A DNA stretch of 30,185 nt from a bacterium UBP4_UBA6127 (lineage in GTDB: Bacteria > UBP4 > UBA4092), in assembly GCA_002428325.1 (NCBI GenBank), contig DIVR01000024.1, positions 1-30,185 of the forward strand, given 5' to 3'. Numbering within the stretch: position 1 is the stretch's first letter; each line of letters begins with the position of its first letter. A model generated the notes under the pieces. The model had not been told where the DNA came from and searched no databases. It saw only the letters and a program-made list of their open reading frames with translations. A program made the translations under genes and the position numbers. This document shows, piece after piece, positions 7,571 to 16,140 of this stretch.

Positions 7571-8824
7571 ATGAAACTCCAAAACAAACTGATCTTGATA
7601 TTTTGTTGTGTCGCCCTGGCCGGGACTCTTGGTTGTGGCAAGAAAAAAGCTGATGAAAAAAAAGCCGAACTTCCTGTTGTGGAAATAGTCCAACCGGTTC
7701 GGAAAGATTTGGATTCCCTTTACCAGGCCACAGGGTCCCTGGAAGCATTGCAGTCAGTGGAACTCTCCAGTGAAGTTACAGGGAAAATCAAAAAACTCTA
7801 TGTAGATGAAGGGTCAAAAGTCCATAAGGGCATGGTGGTGGCTGAGATTGATGACAGTGTCCAGAAAACTCAGCTGGCTCAGGCCGAAGCAAATTTGATG
7901 AAAGCTAAAGCTGAATGGGAAAAAACCAAAATTGGTGCCCGGCCCCAGGAATTATCAACGGCTGAACAATCCCTTTTTGAGGCTCAATCTAATTATGAAT
8001 TGGCCCAGCTGGATTATAGCCGGGTTAAAAATATGTTTGAACAGGGTGTGGCTTCCCGCCAGGAACTGGATTCCAGTGAAACCAGTTTGAAAGTAAAAAG
8101 AGCCGCTCATGAGCGGGCTCAGCAGAATTTGAGCCTGGTGAAAGAAGGTGCCCGTAAAGAAGACCGGGCTTCAGTCCAGGCTGCTTATGAAGAAATGAAA
8201 GCGGTGGTGGATTATTACCGGGTTCAGCTTTCCAAATGTCGGATAGTATCTCCCATCGACGGGGTGGTTACCGCTCGGTATAAACAGGCTGGCAATATGG
8301 TCAGCGGCCAGCAGATCGCTCCTATCTTCAAAATTGAAAATATCAATCCTATCAAATCGGTTCTGAAAATCCCCCAGGAAGACCAGTTTAAAATGAAAAA
8401 AGGGCTGAAAGTATCTCTGGTTCTCGGAAATGGCAGTCAGATGTCAGGGAATATCTCCCTGGTATCTCCCGCTGTGGATGAAGTCAGCCGGGCAGTCAAA
8501 GTGGAAGCTTTAATTCCCAATAAAGAAAGCATTCTCCGGCCGGGTTTATTTGTGGAAGGCAATATCCTGCTGGAAACCCGGAAAAATGCCCTGACCATTC
8601 CCCAGAGTGCGCTGCTTCGCCAAAGCGGTGACAGCACTCAAAGTGTTTTTGTGGTGAATAATGGGACCATCAAGAAAGTGCCGGTTACTCTCGGTGTTTT
8701 GAACTACCACACGGTTGAAATCCTCGGTGGCTTGGCGGATAACGATTCTATCGTGGTCTCAGGTTTCGAGAAAATCTCTGATGGTGACAAAGTTCAAGTT
8801 GGCCAGGCTAAAGAACTGAAATAA
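7571..8824 (+). CDS. RND efflux periplasmic adaptor (membrane fusion protein), probable lipoprotein
   Basis: This 417-residue protein begins with a hydrophobic signal ending ...LAGTLGC, a lipobox-like site with Thr at -3, so lipidation is likely but not certain. The N-terminal half-lipoyl motif SSEVTGKIKKLYVDEGSKVH is followed by a long coiled-coil hairpin (about residues 95-215). Then come the second lipoyl half (IVSPIDGVVTARYKQAGNMV) and beta-barrel and membrane-proximal domains (IPQSALLRQSG). All are hallmarks of AcrA/HlyD-type adaptors. It bridges the inner-membrane pump and TolC in the periplasm. AGGAAG lies about ten bases before the start. The gaps to tolC (31 bp) and to the pump gene (24 bp) support co-transcription. 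Confidence 0.95.
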   Translation: MKLQNKLILIFCCVALAGTLGCGKKKADEKKAELPVVEIVQPVRKDLDSLYQATGSLEALQSVELSSEVTGKIKKLYVDEGSKVHKGMVVAEIDDSVQKTQLAQAEANLMKAKAEWEKTKIGARPQELSTAEQSLFEAQSNYELAQLDYSRVKNMFEQGVASRQELDSSETSLKVKRAAHERAQQNLSLVKEGARKEDRASVQAAYEEMKAVVDYYRVQLSKCRIVSPIDGVVTARYKQAGNMVSGQQIAPIFKIENINPIKSVLKIPQEDQFKMKKGLKVSLVLGNGSQMSGNISLVSPAVDEVSRAVKVEALIPNKESILRPGLFVEGNILLETRKNALTIPQSALLRQSGDSTQSVFVVNNGTIKKVPVTLGVLNYHTVEILGGLADNDSIVVSGFEKISDGDKVQVGQAKELK

Positions 8825-8848
8825 GGAAAGTAATTACGAGGACTCAAT

Positions 8849-11800
8849 ATGCATAAGCTTGCAGAATTATGTATCCGGCGCCCTGTTTTTGCGACCATGT
8901 TGATCATGTCGCTGTTGGTGTTGGGTTTCTACTCATACTACCACCTGGGGGTGGATCTCTATCCCAAGGTTGATTTCCCGATTGTTACCATTACCACGAC
9001 TCTGGAAGGTGCCTCTCCTGAGGAAATTGAATCACAGGTAACTAAGAAAATTGAAGAATCTGTAAATACCATCAGTGGAATTGAGCAGCTTTCCTCTGTC
9101 TCATCGGAAGGGGTCTCCCAGGTCATTGTCCAGTTTGTCTTGGAGAAAAATATTGAGGTTGCCTCTCAAGATGTTCGAGACAAGGTCAATATGATTTTAG
9201 GGGAATTGCCTAATGATACGGATGCTCCCATCATTCAGAAGATGGATCCTGATTCTACTCCCATTCTGGTTATGACGGTGTCGGCTAACCGGGACTCCCG
9301 TGATATTACCTATATGGCCGATAAGTTCATTAAACAGCAGATTGAATCAATCAACGGGGTGGGTTCGGTCAGTCTGGCAGGAGACCGTACTCGTGAAATC
9401 CATGTCTGGCTGGATGCCGCCAAACTGGAACAGTATGGATTAACGGCCAATCAGGTCAAGCAGACCCTGGCCGCCCAGAACGTGGAAGTCCCCGGCGGAA
9501 GAATTGACCGTGGCCAGCAGGAATGGCAATTACGTACTTTGGGACGAGTAGAGAAATCTGAATATTTTAAAAAAATCATTTTGGCTGAGAAGAATGGTTT
9601 AGCCATCAGGGTTCAGGATGTAGGCCGAGTTGAGGATTCCATTGAGGAACCGCGTTCTTTGGCCCGTCTGGACGGCAAAGACTCCGTCATTCTTTTGATT
9701 CGTAAACAATCAGGCACCAACACTCTTGAAGTCGTGGATAAGGTTAAAGAGAAAGTTGTTGAATTAAAGAAAACCCTTCCTTCGGATTACAATATAACTA
9801 TCAACTGGGACCAGTCTATTTATATTAATGGGTCCTTTAATGCCATTAAGGAGCATTTGATTATTGGCGCCATTCTGGCAGCGTTAGTCGTATTGCTCTT
9901 TATCCGGAATACCCGGACCATGATAATTTCCGCTATATCAATCCCGACCTCTATTATTGCCACCTTTACCCTGATGTGGTTCATGGGTTTTACATTGAAT
10001 ACCATGACCATGCTGGCCCTGGTAATTTGCGTTGGGATTGTTATCGACGATGCCATTGTTATTTTGGAAAATATCTTTCGGTTTATTGAAGAAAAGAATA
10101 TGGAACCCATGCAGGCATCGATTGAAGCTACCAAAGATATCGGTCTGGCGGTAACCGCCACCACCTTATCTCTGGTTATTATTTTCCTTCCCATGGCTTT
10201 TATGAGCGGGATCATCGGGCGGTTTATGCGAAGCTTCGGGTTGACCTGCGCTTTTGCCATCATGATTTCATTACTGGTGGCTTTTACCTTGACTCCGATG
10301 TTGTCTTCCCGGTTTATTAAACATACCCGGAAGGGAGATACGGCCAAAGATTCCATGTTTTACCGGTTTTTCGACCGTAGTTATACGGTATTCCTGGAAT
10401 GGAGTTTGAAACATAGGCTGGCGGTATCTATGTTGTGTCTTTTGATTATTTTGAGTACGATCCCCTTGATATGGAAAATTGGTAAGGATTTCATGGTCCA
10501 GGATGATCAATCCATGTTTCAGGTTTCAGTCAAAGCCCCGGAAGAGTATTCTCTCCAGAAGATGACTCAGGTTATGGATGAGATGAATGTGAAGTTGTCC
10601 AAGCTTCCTGGGGTCAAGCATGTGTTGGTTATTACGGGTTCTGGCAGCACTCAGAAAGTAAATCAAGGATCCATTCTGGTTGAATTAGTCGATCGGAAAG
10701 ACCGAAAAGAAAAACAGTCGGAAATTATGGTGATGGCCAGAAAGCAGCTGAAAGAATATAAAAACATTCGTTTAGCGGTTCAGGAAGCCAATACTGTCGG
10801 TGGCGGCAGTGGAATGCAGCAAGCTGATTTTCAGTACTATATCAAAGGGCCGGATATCAATGAATTGACTGCTTTCTCCGTTGATATTAAACGATTCCTG
10901 GCTTCTATTCCCGGGGTGGTGGATATTGATTCCTCCCTGGAAGAAGGAAAACCTGAATTACGGGTAAATATTGATCGAGAAAAGGCCTCTGACCTGGGAG
11001 TGGATGTTTCTTCGATTGCGGGAAGCCTTCGTACCCTGGTAGGAGGAGAAGTGGTTACTTCTTATAAGGAACTGGATGACCGTTATGATGTCAGGCTTCG
11101 GGTGGAGCTTCCTAATCGGAATAATGCTGAAGCGATAAAACGTCTTTATGTGCCTTCAACTAAGATCGGTATGGTTCGGTTGGACCAAATCGCTACCATT
11201 GATATGGGAACCGGACCCTCTCAGATCAACCGGTTGAACCGGCAACGGTCGGTTACCTTCTCGGCGAATATTGATGCCAGCCAGGGACAAGCCTTGGGGT
11301 CTGTCATTAATAAGGTCGATGAGCATATTCTTGCCATGAACATGGGTTCTGCTTATTCCACCGGATTAATCGGTAAAAGTAAGGAATTAGGCAGGACATT
11401 CAGTAATTTTATTATGGCGTTCATCTTGTCCTTCATCTTCATGTATATGATTCTGGCTTCCCAATTCGAGAGTTTCCTGCATCCTATTACGATTCTCTTG
11501 AGTTTACCCTTGGCCATTCCATTTGCTTTGATATCCATGTTCTTTTTTGGAGAAACCTTGAATATCTTCTCTCTGCTGGGTTTGTTCGTCTTATTTGGCA
11601 TCGTGAAGAAGAACTCTATCTTGCAGGTGGACCATGCTAACAACTTAAGACGGCATGAAGGAATGCCTCGGTATGAAGCTGTGGTAACGGCTTGCCGGGA
11701 CCGGTTGCGTCCCATCTTGATGACTACTTTCTGTTTGATTGCCGGGATGCTTCCAATGGCTTTAGGTTCAGGCCCCGGGTCAGCGATGCGCCGGTCAGTG

Positions 11801-11992
11801 GCCTTTGTTGTTATTGGCGGACAGACCCTCTGTCTGCTGTTAACCCTGTTGATTACACCGGTTGCCTATACCCTCTTTGATGATGTCCCCAATATGGGTA
11901 TCTGGAAATGGTTAGCTCGGGGAATCAACCATTTGCGGGGAAAGACGGTGGAAGTTGTCGGTGGTTTATTTGGCAGTCTCCTGGGCAAATAG
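8849..11992 (+). CDS. RND-family multidrug efflux pump (AcrB/HAE1-like)
   Basis: This 1047-residue protein has the full AcrB length and architecture: an N-terminal helix, a large porter/docking loop, helices 2-7, a second large loop and helices 8-12. The proton-relay residues are kept, with the Asp-Asp pair in GIVIDDAIVILENIF of TM4 and the TM10 lysine in FGIVKKNSILQVDHAN. Signature starts are IRRPVFATMLIMSLLVLGFY and GVDLYPKVDFPIVTI. It should export amphiphilic compounds from periplasm or membrane through the adaptor and TolC channel by proton antiport. No heavy-metal-type (CzcA) signature is evident, so HAE1-type drug or lipid export is favoured. GAGG lies about eight bases before the ATG. 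Confidence 0.96.
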   Translation: MHKLAELCIRRPVFATMLIMSLLVLGFYSYYHLGVDLYPKVDFPIVTITTTLEGASPEEIESQVTKKIEESVNTISGIEQLSSVSSEGVSQVIVQFVLEKNIEVASQDVRDKVNMILGELPNDTDAPIIQKMDPDSTPILVMTVSANRDSRDITYMADKFIKQQIESINGVGSVSLAGDRTREIHVWLDAAKLEQYGLTANQVKQTLAAQNVEVPGGRIDRGQQEWQLRTLGRVEKSEYFKKIILAEKNGLAIRVQDVGRVEDSIEEPRSLARLDGKDSVILLIRKQSGTNTLEVVDKVKEKVVELKKTLPSDYNITINWDQSIYINGSFNAIKEHLIIGAILAALVVLLFIRNTRTMIISAISIPTSIIATFTLMWFMGFTLNTMTMLALVICVGIVIDDAIVILENIFRFIEEKNMEPMQASIEATKDIGLAVTATTLSLVIIFLPMAFMSGIIGRFMRSFGLTCAFAIMISLLVAFTLTPMLSSRFIKHTRKGDTAKDSMFYRFFDRSYTVFLEWSLKHRLAVSMLCLLIILSTIPLIWKIGKDFMVQDDQSMFQVSVKAPEEYSLQKMTQVMDEMNVKLSKLPGVKHVLVITGSGSTQKVNQGSILVELVDRKDRKEKQSEIMVMARKQLKEYKNIRLAVQEANTVGGGSGMQQADFQYYIKGPDINELTAFSVDIKRFLASIPGVVDIDSSLEEGKPELRVNIDREKASDLGVDVSSIAGSLRTLVGGEVVTSYKELDDRYDVRLRVELPNRNNAEAIKRLYVPSTKIGMVRLDQIATIDMGTGPSQINRLNRQRSVTFSANIDASQGQALGSVINKVDEHILAMNMGSAYSTGLIGKSKELGRTFSNFIMAFILSFIFMYMILASQFESFLHPITILLSLPLAIPFALISMFFFGETLNIFSLLGLFVLFGIVKKNSILQVDHANNLRRHEGMPRYEAVVTACRDRLRPILMTTFCLIAGMLPMALGSGPGSAMRRSVAFVVIGGQTLCLLLTLLITPVAYTLFDDVPNMGIWKWLARGINHLRGKTVEVVGGLFGSLLGK

Positions 11993-12053
11993 TAGTAAGA
12001 TAGAATAATTTAATATCTCGTGAATTGAATTAATAGGGGAGGGCGTTAGCCCA

Positions 12054-13262
12054 ATGATAAAGATGTTTTCTGCATTCAGACACCGGGATTTCCGGCTGTT
12101 CTGGGGTGGAAACATTATTTCCCTGGTAGGAACCTGGATGCAATCCATGGCATTAAGCTGGCTTATCTACCGGCTTACGGGTTCCTCTTTATTACTGGGA
12201 GTCATTGGATTTGCGAACGCCATCCCTCTTTTATTTGTCTCTCCTTTTGGCGGAGTCCTGGTCGATCGTTTCAGTAAACGAAAAATCCTCATATTGACCC
12301 AGACGGGGATGATGGTGACTGCTTTTCTTTTGGCTCTCCTGACCTGGATGGGCCACATTCAAGTCTGGCACATCTTCCTGTTCACTGTGATTAATGGGGC
12401 TATAGCCGCTCTGGATGCACCTTGCCGGCAATCTTTTATTGTAGAACTGGTGGGGAAAGAAGATTTAATGAATGCCATTGCCATGAATTCCATGGCATTC
12501 AATTCAGCCCGAATCATCGGACCGGCGGTGGCGGGTTTTCTGGTCGCTCTTATCGGTGAGGCAGGATGCTTTTTGATTAATGGGATTTCCTTTGTCTCCG
12601 TCTTGATTGGTTTATTCATGATTCAGTCTCCAGACAAAACAATGGATAATTCCCAGGAAAGTTTCATGGATAAGATGAAGGAAGGTTATCGATATGTCAA
12701 AGAAAGCAGGCTCCTGAGCAGTTTATTGGCCCTGGTAGCGGTTCCTTGCCTGATGTCTATGTCCTATGCCACCCTGATGCCTGTTTTCGCGAAAGATATT
12801 TTTCATCGTAATGCCGATGGTTTGGGCATCTTAATGTCCAGTGTAGGCGTAGGGGCTATCTTTGGGGCATTGATAATCGCCAGGCTCAGTTATTCCCGGC
12901 ATAAAGGGAAAACTCTTATGTTGGGAGGGTTGGTGTCTTCAGTTGCCATTATCCTATTTGGCCTTTCCAGAAATTTTTATCTTTCCTGTTTTCTTCTTTT
13001 TTGGGTAGGGATGGCAAATGTCCTCTACCTGACCTCCACCAATACTCTGATTCAAAGTAATGCTGAAGACGAGTACAGAGGAAGGGCTGTCAGTTTTTAT
13101 ACTCTTATATTTATGGGAATGATGCCGATTGGCAGTCTCTTGATTGGCTGGGTGGCTGAATATCTGACGGCTCCCGGGGTGACCGTGTTGTTTGCCTCTA
13201 TTACCACGGTTTATTTTTTTTATATGAACTGGAAATACCCTGAATTATACCGGCTTCCTTAA
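12054..13262 (+). CDS. MFS exporter (EntS/MFS_3-like)
   Basis: This 402-residue protein has about 12 membrane helices. The N-terminus FRHRDFRLFWGGNIISLVGT and the motif-A region GGVLVDRFSKRKILI are characteristic of the EntS/MFS_3 branch, which exports siderophores and drugs. SFMDKMKEGYRYVKESRLLS is the usual central cytoplasmic loop opening the second half. It lies 61 bp after the RND gene on the same strand. No terminator lies between them, so it may be the fifth gene of the marR operon. A strong AGGGGAGGG precedes the ATG by about ten bases; a second ATG at 12063 is less well spaced. It is convergent with the dehydrogenase gene, only 18 bp away. Confidence 0.92.
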   Translation: MIKMFSAFRHRDFRLFWGGNIISLVGTWMQSMALSWLIYRLTGSSLLLGVIGFANAIPLLFVSPFGGVLVDRFSKRKILILTQTGMMVTAFLLALLTWMGHIQVWHIFLFTVINGAIAALDAPCRQSFIVELVGKEDLMNAIAMNSMAFNSARIIGPAVAGFLVALIGEAGCFLINGISFVSVLIGLFMIQSPDKTMDNSQESFMDKMKEGYRYVKESRLLSSLLALVAVPCLMSMSYATLMPVFAKDIFHRNADGLGILMSSVGVGAIFGALIIARLSYSRHKGKTLMLGGLVSSVAIILFGLSRNFYLSCFLLFWVGMANVLYLTSTNTLIQSNAEDEYRGRAVSFYTLIFMGMMPIGSLLIGWVAEYLTAPGVTVLFASITTVYFFYMNWKYPELYRLP

Positions 13263-13280
13263 CTATGTCATAAACCGGGA

Positions 13281-14312
13281 TTATAGAGAGGCAGGACCCT
13301 GAATCAAGACCTTACTTTGGGTGATAGCAGACTCAATGGCTTGAGCCGTCTTTTCCAGGGGAAGAATTTCAGTCATCAGGTTATCAAAAGGATATTCAGT
13401 GTCTGCCAGGAAAGGGAGAGCCTTATCAAAAGGGCCGCATCTGGAACCTTGAATCCGTATCTCATTAACCACCAGCCGAGTGGCATCAATTCCTTCGGCC
13501 GGCAATCCGCAGGTAGTTTTCAGGGACAGGGTCCCCTGGGGCCGAACTAACTGCATGGCAAGGGAAAACCCTTCCGGATTTCCGGTAGCTTCCACGACCA
13601 TATCCGCACCCAGTCCCTCCGTACTGTCCAGGATAGCTTTAACAGTATTTTCTCTTGAGTCGCAGTAAACTGTCTGGGCTCCCCAGGCTTTCGCTGTTTC
13701 AATATGGGCAGGATTTCTGATTACAGCAATGGTCTTGGCACCCGCTTTCTCTGCCACTGCCAGGACGAATTTACCCAGCCTGCCGGTGCCAATGACAGCG
13801 ACTGTTTCTCCGGGATGAATCTCGGCCATCTCAAAAGTTCGGAAAGCCGCTGCCAGAGGCTCTGTAAGGACCGCTCTTTTCATGGATACACTGGCAGGAA
13901 TCAGGTGGATGCTACCAGCCGGGAGTTTCACATATTCGGCAAAAACCCCATTATAATTGATAATTCCAAGGGTGGTACGGGTCAGGCAGTGATTGGTTAA
14001 GCCTTTCCGGCAGGCAGGGCACAGTTCGTTTTTCCGATAAGCGACACAGGTGTTATTGATTTCTCCCACCACAGGTTTTCCCAGGAGGTAAGCATCTTCT
14101 GGTGAACCGACTGCCTCCACTATCCCGCTGAATTCATGGCCTAATACCAAGGGCAGTGGTACCGGGTAATCTCCTGAAAAAATTGCTATATCCGTACCGC
14201 AGACTCCGGCATAAGCCATTCGGATAAGAATCTCGTCAGGTTGTAAGGATAGATCCGGTTTGGATTGCATTTCAATTGTATGAGGGCGGGTCATGACGGC
14301 AGCTTGATACAT
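13281..14312 (-). CDS. Zinc-dependent alcohol/polyol dehydrogenase (MDR family, threonine-dehydrogenase-like)
   Basis: This 343-residue protein is a complete medium-chain dehydrogenase. The catalytic zinc region is AGVCGTD (Cys38) and LGHEFSGIVEAVG (His59, Glu60). The structural zinc lobe has Cys89, Cys98, Cys101 and Cys109, with a longer first gap (C-x8-C) than the usual C-x2-C. The Rossmann fold has VAVIGTGRLG at 171-180. The family oxidises secondary alcohols, polyols or threonine with NAD(P)+; the substrate cannot be read here. It lies downstream of the UroD-like gene on the same strand, with a 115-bp spacer holding a probable promoter and repeats. AGGAG lies 13 bases before the ATG, a rather long spacing. 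Confidence 0.93.
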   Translation of the reverse strand: MYQAAVMTRPHTIEMQSKPDLSLQPDEILIRMAYAGVCGTDIAIFSGDYPVPLPLVLGHEFSGIVEAVGSPEDAYLLGKPVVGEINNTCVAYRKNELCPACRKGLTNHCLTRTTLGIINYNGVFAEYVKLPAGSIHLIPASVSMKRAVLTEPLAAAFRTFEMAEIHPGETVAVIGTGRLGKFVLAVAEKAGAKTIAVIRNPAHIETAKAWGAQTVYCDSRENTVKAILDSTEGLGADMVVEATGNPEGFSLAMQLVRPQGTLSLKTTCGLPAEGIDATRLVVNEIRIQGSRCGPFDKALPFLADTEYPFDNLMTEILPLEKTAQAIESAITQSKVLIQGPASL

Positions 14313-14351
14313 GAGGGGTTCTGAACTCCTGAATTTACAATATTTTCCTCT

Positions 14352-14388
14352 AGTATAACCGATTTTATTTATTAGAATAAGACTAATA
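14352..14388 (-). promoter_or_regulatory. Probable promoter and operator-like repeat of the dehydrogenase gene
   Basis: On the minus strand TATACT (plus positions 14352-14357) is a good -10 element. It would give a leader of about 33 nt containing the AGGAG. The -35 is poor. An inverted repeat TATTAG-N7-CTAATA at 14370-14388 covers the expected -35, as an activator or repressor site would. Confidence 0.4.
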
Positions 14389-14412
14389 GGTCCTATAGGT
14401 CATATAGTACTT
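14386..14412. repeat. Tandem 9-bp repeats upstream of the dehydrogenase gene
   Basis: ATAGGTCCT, ATAGGTCAT and a partial ATAGTACTT lie head to tail. The first two match in eight of nine positions. They sit just upstream of the inferred minus-strand promoter and overlap the end of the inverted repeat, so they could be binding sites for a regulator. Confidence 0.5.
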
Positions 14413-14427
14413 ATACGACAGAATTGA

Positions 14428-15609
14428 TTAGGTGTATATTCCCCATTTTCTGCCAGATTGATACATGGCCAACATATTATCTCTTGGAGTATAAGGCGCC
14501 AGGTTATTGGCTTCCCGGAGGATAAAACGGCCGCCTTCCATAATACCTGATTCTAATATTTCCCTGGTTTCTGCTTCCACTTCGGCAGGGGTCCCCAACG
14601 CAAGGGAAGTGATTCGGGGCCCTCCCTGGATTTCAATATCAGGACCTAAATTCTCCCTGACCCATTTGAAATCAATGGGAAACCCGGTATCCAATGCAGT
14701 GATTTTTAATTCTTTCACCAGAGTAGGGAAATGCCGGTAAGCATTGCCGCATAAATGCATCATCCGAGGACCCGGATTGGAACATTCACTAAATATTTTC
14801 TTATGGTAAGGGAGGACAAATTCCCGGTATTGGTCAGTGGATATCATCTCGATGGAATCATCAGCCAATCCAAAGCCTTCCTGCTTTTCCGGTAATCCCA
14901 GGTATAACCGCCAGGCTTTTATCCGACGGATAATCGATTCGGTAATCAAAGACATCACATCATGGACATAATCAGGGTCTTCATACAATTCAACCAGGAA
15001 ATCAGGGCCGCGAAGATTAATAGCCACTGTAAGGGGTCCGTCCGAACCTAAGGCTCCGCTGGGCGGGATGACCCTTACAGGTTTTCCTTTATAAAGATCA
15101 TGAGAAGCTTTTAAGCAAAAATAGTCATGATAATCCTTCAACCTTTGCATGCCGCCATCCTTGAAGGGATCGGGAATGCCTTTATCCAAAAGAGACCTTT
15201 TATTATCCGAATTGATTAAGGGGAGAGATTCCGGTACCTGGTCAGGATGGTATTTGATTTCTGCTCCAAACCAGGCCGCTTCATAATAATTTTGAAAATC
15301 CACATAGACATTCCAGGCCTCCGGCAGACCCAGCTCCATATCCTGGAGAATATGATATCTCGACCAATCCTGAAATCGAAGCTGCATCATGTACATGGTG
15401 TCAGGTTGAGTACTGTAATCCTTGAAACTTATATTCCCGGGATTGGTTTCCGCATTGAAAATGAAAAATCGGGTTGCTGTCCCAAAGATAATGGGAACTC
15501 GAATGGGTCTGTGTGTATGGTAAGCTTCCCAGACAGCCTTGATTTCGGCATTATGTTCTTGAATAAATGAATCAGTAAAAGGAACTTCTGGATTTTTCAT
15601 AGGACTCAT
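14428..15609 (-). CDS. Uroporphyrinogen-decarboxylase-fold protein (probable corrinoid/methyltransferase-related)
   Basis: The family is recognised from the C-terminal half: MMHLCGNAYRHFPTLVKEL, then IEIQGGPRITSLALGTPAEV, then GRFILREANNLAPYTP. These align with the zinc-binding HxCG region and the terminal GGFIL-P block of UroD-like MtaA proteins. The substrate-binding arginine block of true HemE near the N-terminus is absent, so haem synthesis is unlikely. The third zinc ligand expected in the last block (Cys in MtaA) is missing. The start is uncertain: ATG at 15609 is used (393 residues), while an ATG at 15600 and a TTG at 15636 are also in frame and none has a clear ribosome site. The neighbouring dehydrogenase suggests a small catabolic unit for an unknown substrate. 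Confidence 0.85.
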   Translation of the reverse strand: MSPMKNPEVPFTDSFIQEHNAEIKAVWEAYHTHRPIRVPIIFGTATRFFIFNAETNPGNISFKDYSTQPDTMYMMQLRFQDWSRYHILQDMELGLPEAWNVYVDFQNYYEAAWFGAEIKYHPDQVPESLPLINSDNKRSLLDKGIPDPFKDGGMQRLKDYHDYFCLKASHDLYKGKPVRVIPPSGALGSDGPLTVAINLRGPDFLVELYEDPDYVHDVMSLITESIIRRIKAWRLYLGLPEKQEGFGLADDSIEMISTDQYREFVLPYHKKIFSECSNPGPRMMHLCGNAYRHFPTLVKELKITALDTGFPIDFKWVRENLGPDIEIQGGPRITSLALGTPAEVEAETREILESGIMEGGRFILREANNLAPYTPRDNMLAMYQSGRKWGIYT

Positions 15610-15669
15610 TTTATCCAATTTAAGGCAGTAATACAAACGGGGAATTAAAATCTATAGAATCGAAATAAC

Positions 15670-15698
15670 TTGCCCCCAATCTCTGAAGACACTAAAAT
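15670..15698 (+). promoter_or_regulatory. Promoter of the pterin dehydratase gene
   Basis: TTGCCC (15670-15675), a 17-bp spacer and TAAAAT (15693-15698). The predicted transcription start near 15705 lies only a few bases before an ATG at 15711. This, with the Shine-Dalgarno site at 15716-15725, supports translation from 15732. Confidence 0.5.
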
Positions 15699-15731
15699 CA
15701 GGGTAGGGAAATGAAAAGGGAGGTGCCGGTT

Positions 15732-16022
15732 ATGACCGAAAAACTGACGACAGATGAAATCAAGGATTTACTTTATCAGTTCAAGGGATGGGTTCAGGAA
15801 GGGGAATACCTTCGGCAAAGCTATCGGTTTCCCGGATTCTCCAATGCGATAGATTTTGTGAATCGGGTGGCAGAAGCGGCCGAACAAATGAACCATCATC
15901 CGGAAATCCTGATCCAGTTTAATAAGGTTTCCATCACCCTGACCAGCCATGATGTGAAGGGAATTACTCGAAGGGATTTTAAGATGGCGGAGGCTGTTGA
16001 CCGGTTGGCGAATCTCAGCTGA
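15732..16022 (+). CDS. Pterin-4a-carbinolamine dehydratase
   Basis: The start at 15732 is chosen because AAGGGAGGTG ends six bases upstream, inside the reading frame of an earlier ATG at 15711. The 96-residue product has the family length. The catalytic motif MNHHPEILIQFNKVSITLTS holds the HHP signature and a Val/Asn strand, and the third histidine lies in SHDVKGITRRD. The enzyme dehydrates 4a-hydroxy-tetrahydrobiopterin in pterin recycling, and homologues also serve as DCoH-type or molybdopterin-linked pterin proteins. No aromatic amino acid hydroxylase is encoded in this window, so the physiological partner is unknown. The gene has its own promoter and is divergent from the UroD-like gene. 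Confidence 0.93.
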   Translation: MTEKLTTDEIKDLLYQFKGWVQEGEYLRQSYRFPGFSNAIDFVNRVAEAAEQMNHHPEILIQFNKVSITLTSHDVKGITRRDFKMAEAVDRLANLS

Positions 16023-16057
16023 AGAATTACTAATTCCAGGCCCTATAGGAATAATTC

Positions 16058-16085
16058 TTGATATTCGGGATAATGGGTATAAAAT
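16058..16085 (+). promoter_or_regulatory. Probable promoter of the amidase gene
   Basis: TTGATA (16058-16063), a 16-bp spacer and TAAAAT (16080-16085), inside the longer TATAAAAT. It gives a leader of about 50 nt before the ATG at 16141. Confidence 0.5.
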
Positions 16086-16140
16086 ATTCAAAAAAAGAAT
16101 CTTATTTAATTGGACACTATATCACCGAAAGAGGATACCT

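Noticed and set aside
7551..7574. Seven-codon minicistron (ATG after GAGAGG) ending in an ATGA overlap with the adaptor start
   Set aside because: Possibly a coupling device, but such short frames occur often by chance and nothing else supports it.
9820..10356. Long open frame on the strand opposite the RND pump gene
   Set aside because: It is a frame shadow: low-complexity composition, no ribosome site, and the + strand pump gene is unambiguous.
14428..15609. Annotation as hemE (uroporphyrinogen decarboxylase of haem synthesis)
   Set aside because: The N-terminal arginine substrate motif of HemE is absent and the HLCG region resembles UroD-fold methyltransferases.
15997..16140. N-terminal extension of the amidase from the ATG at 15997
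   Set aside because: It overlaps the pterin dehydratase gene, would bury the signal peptide, and has a weaker start than 16141.
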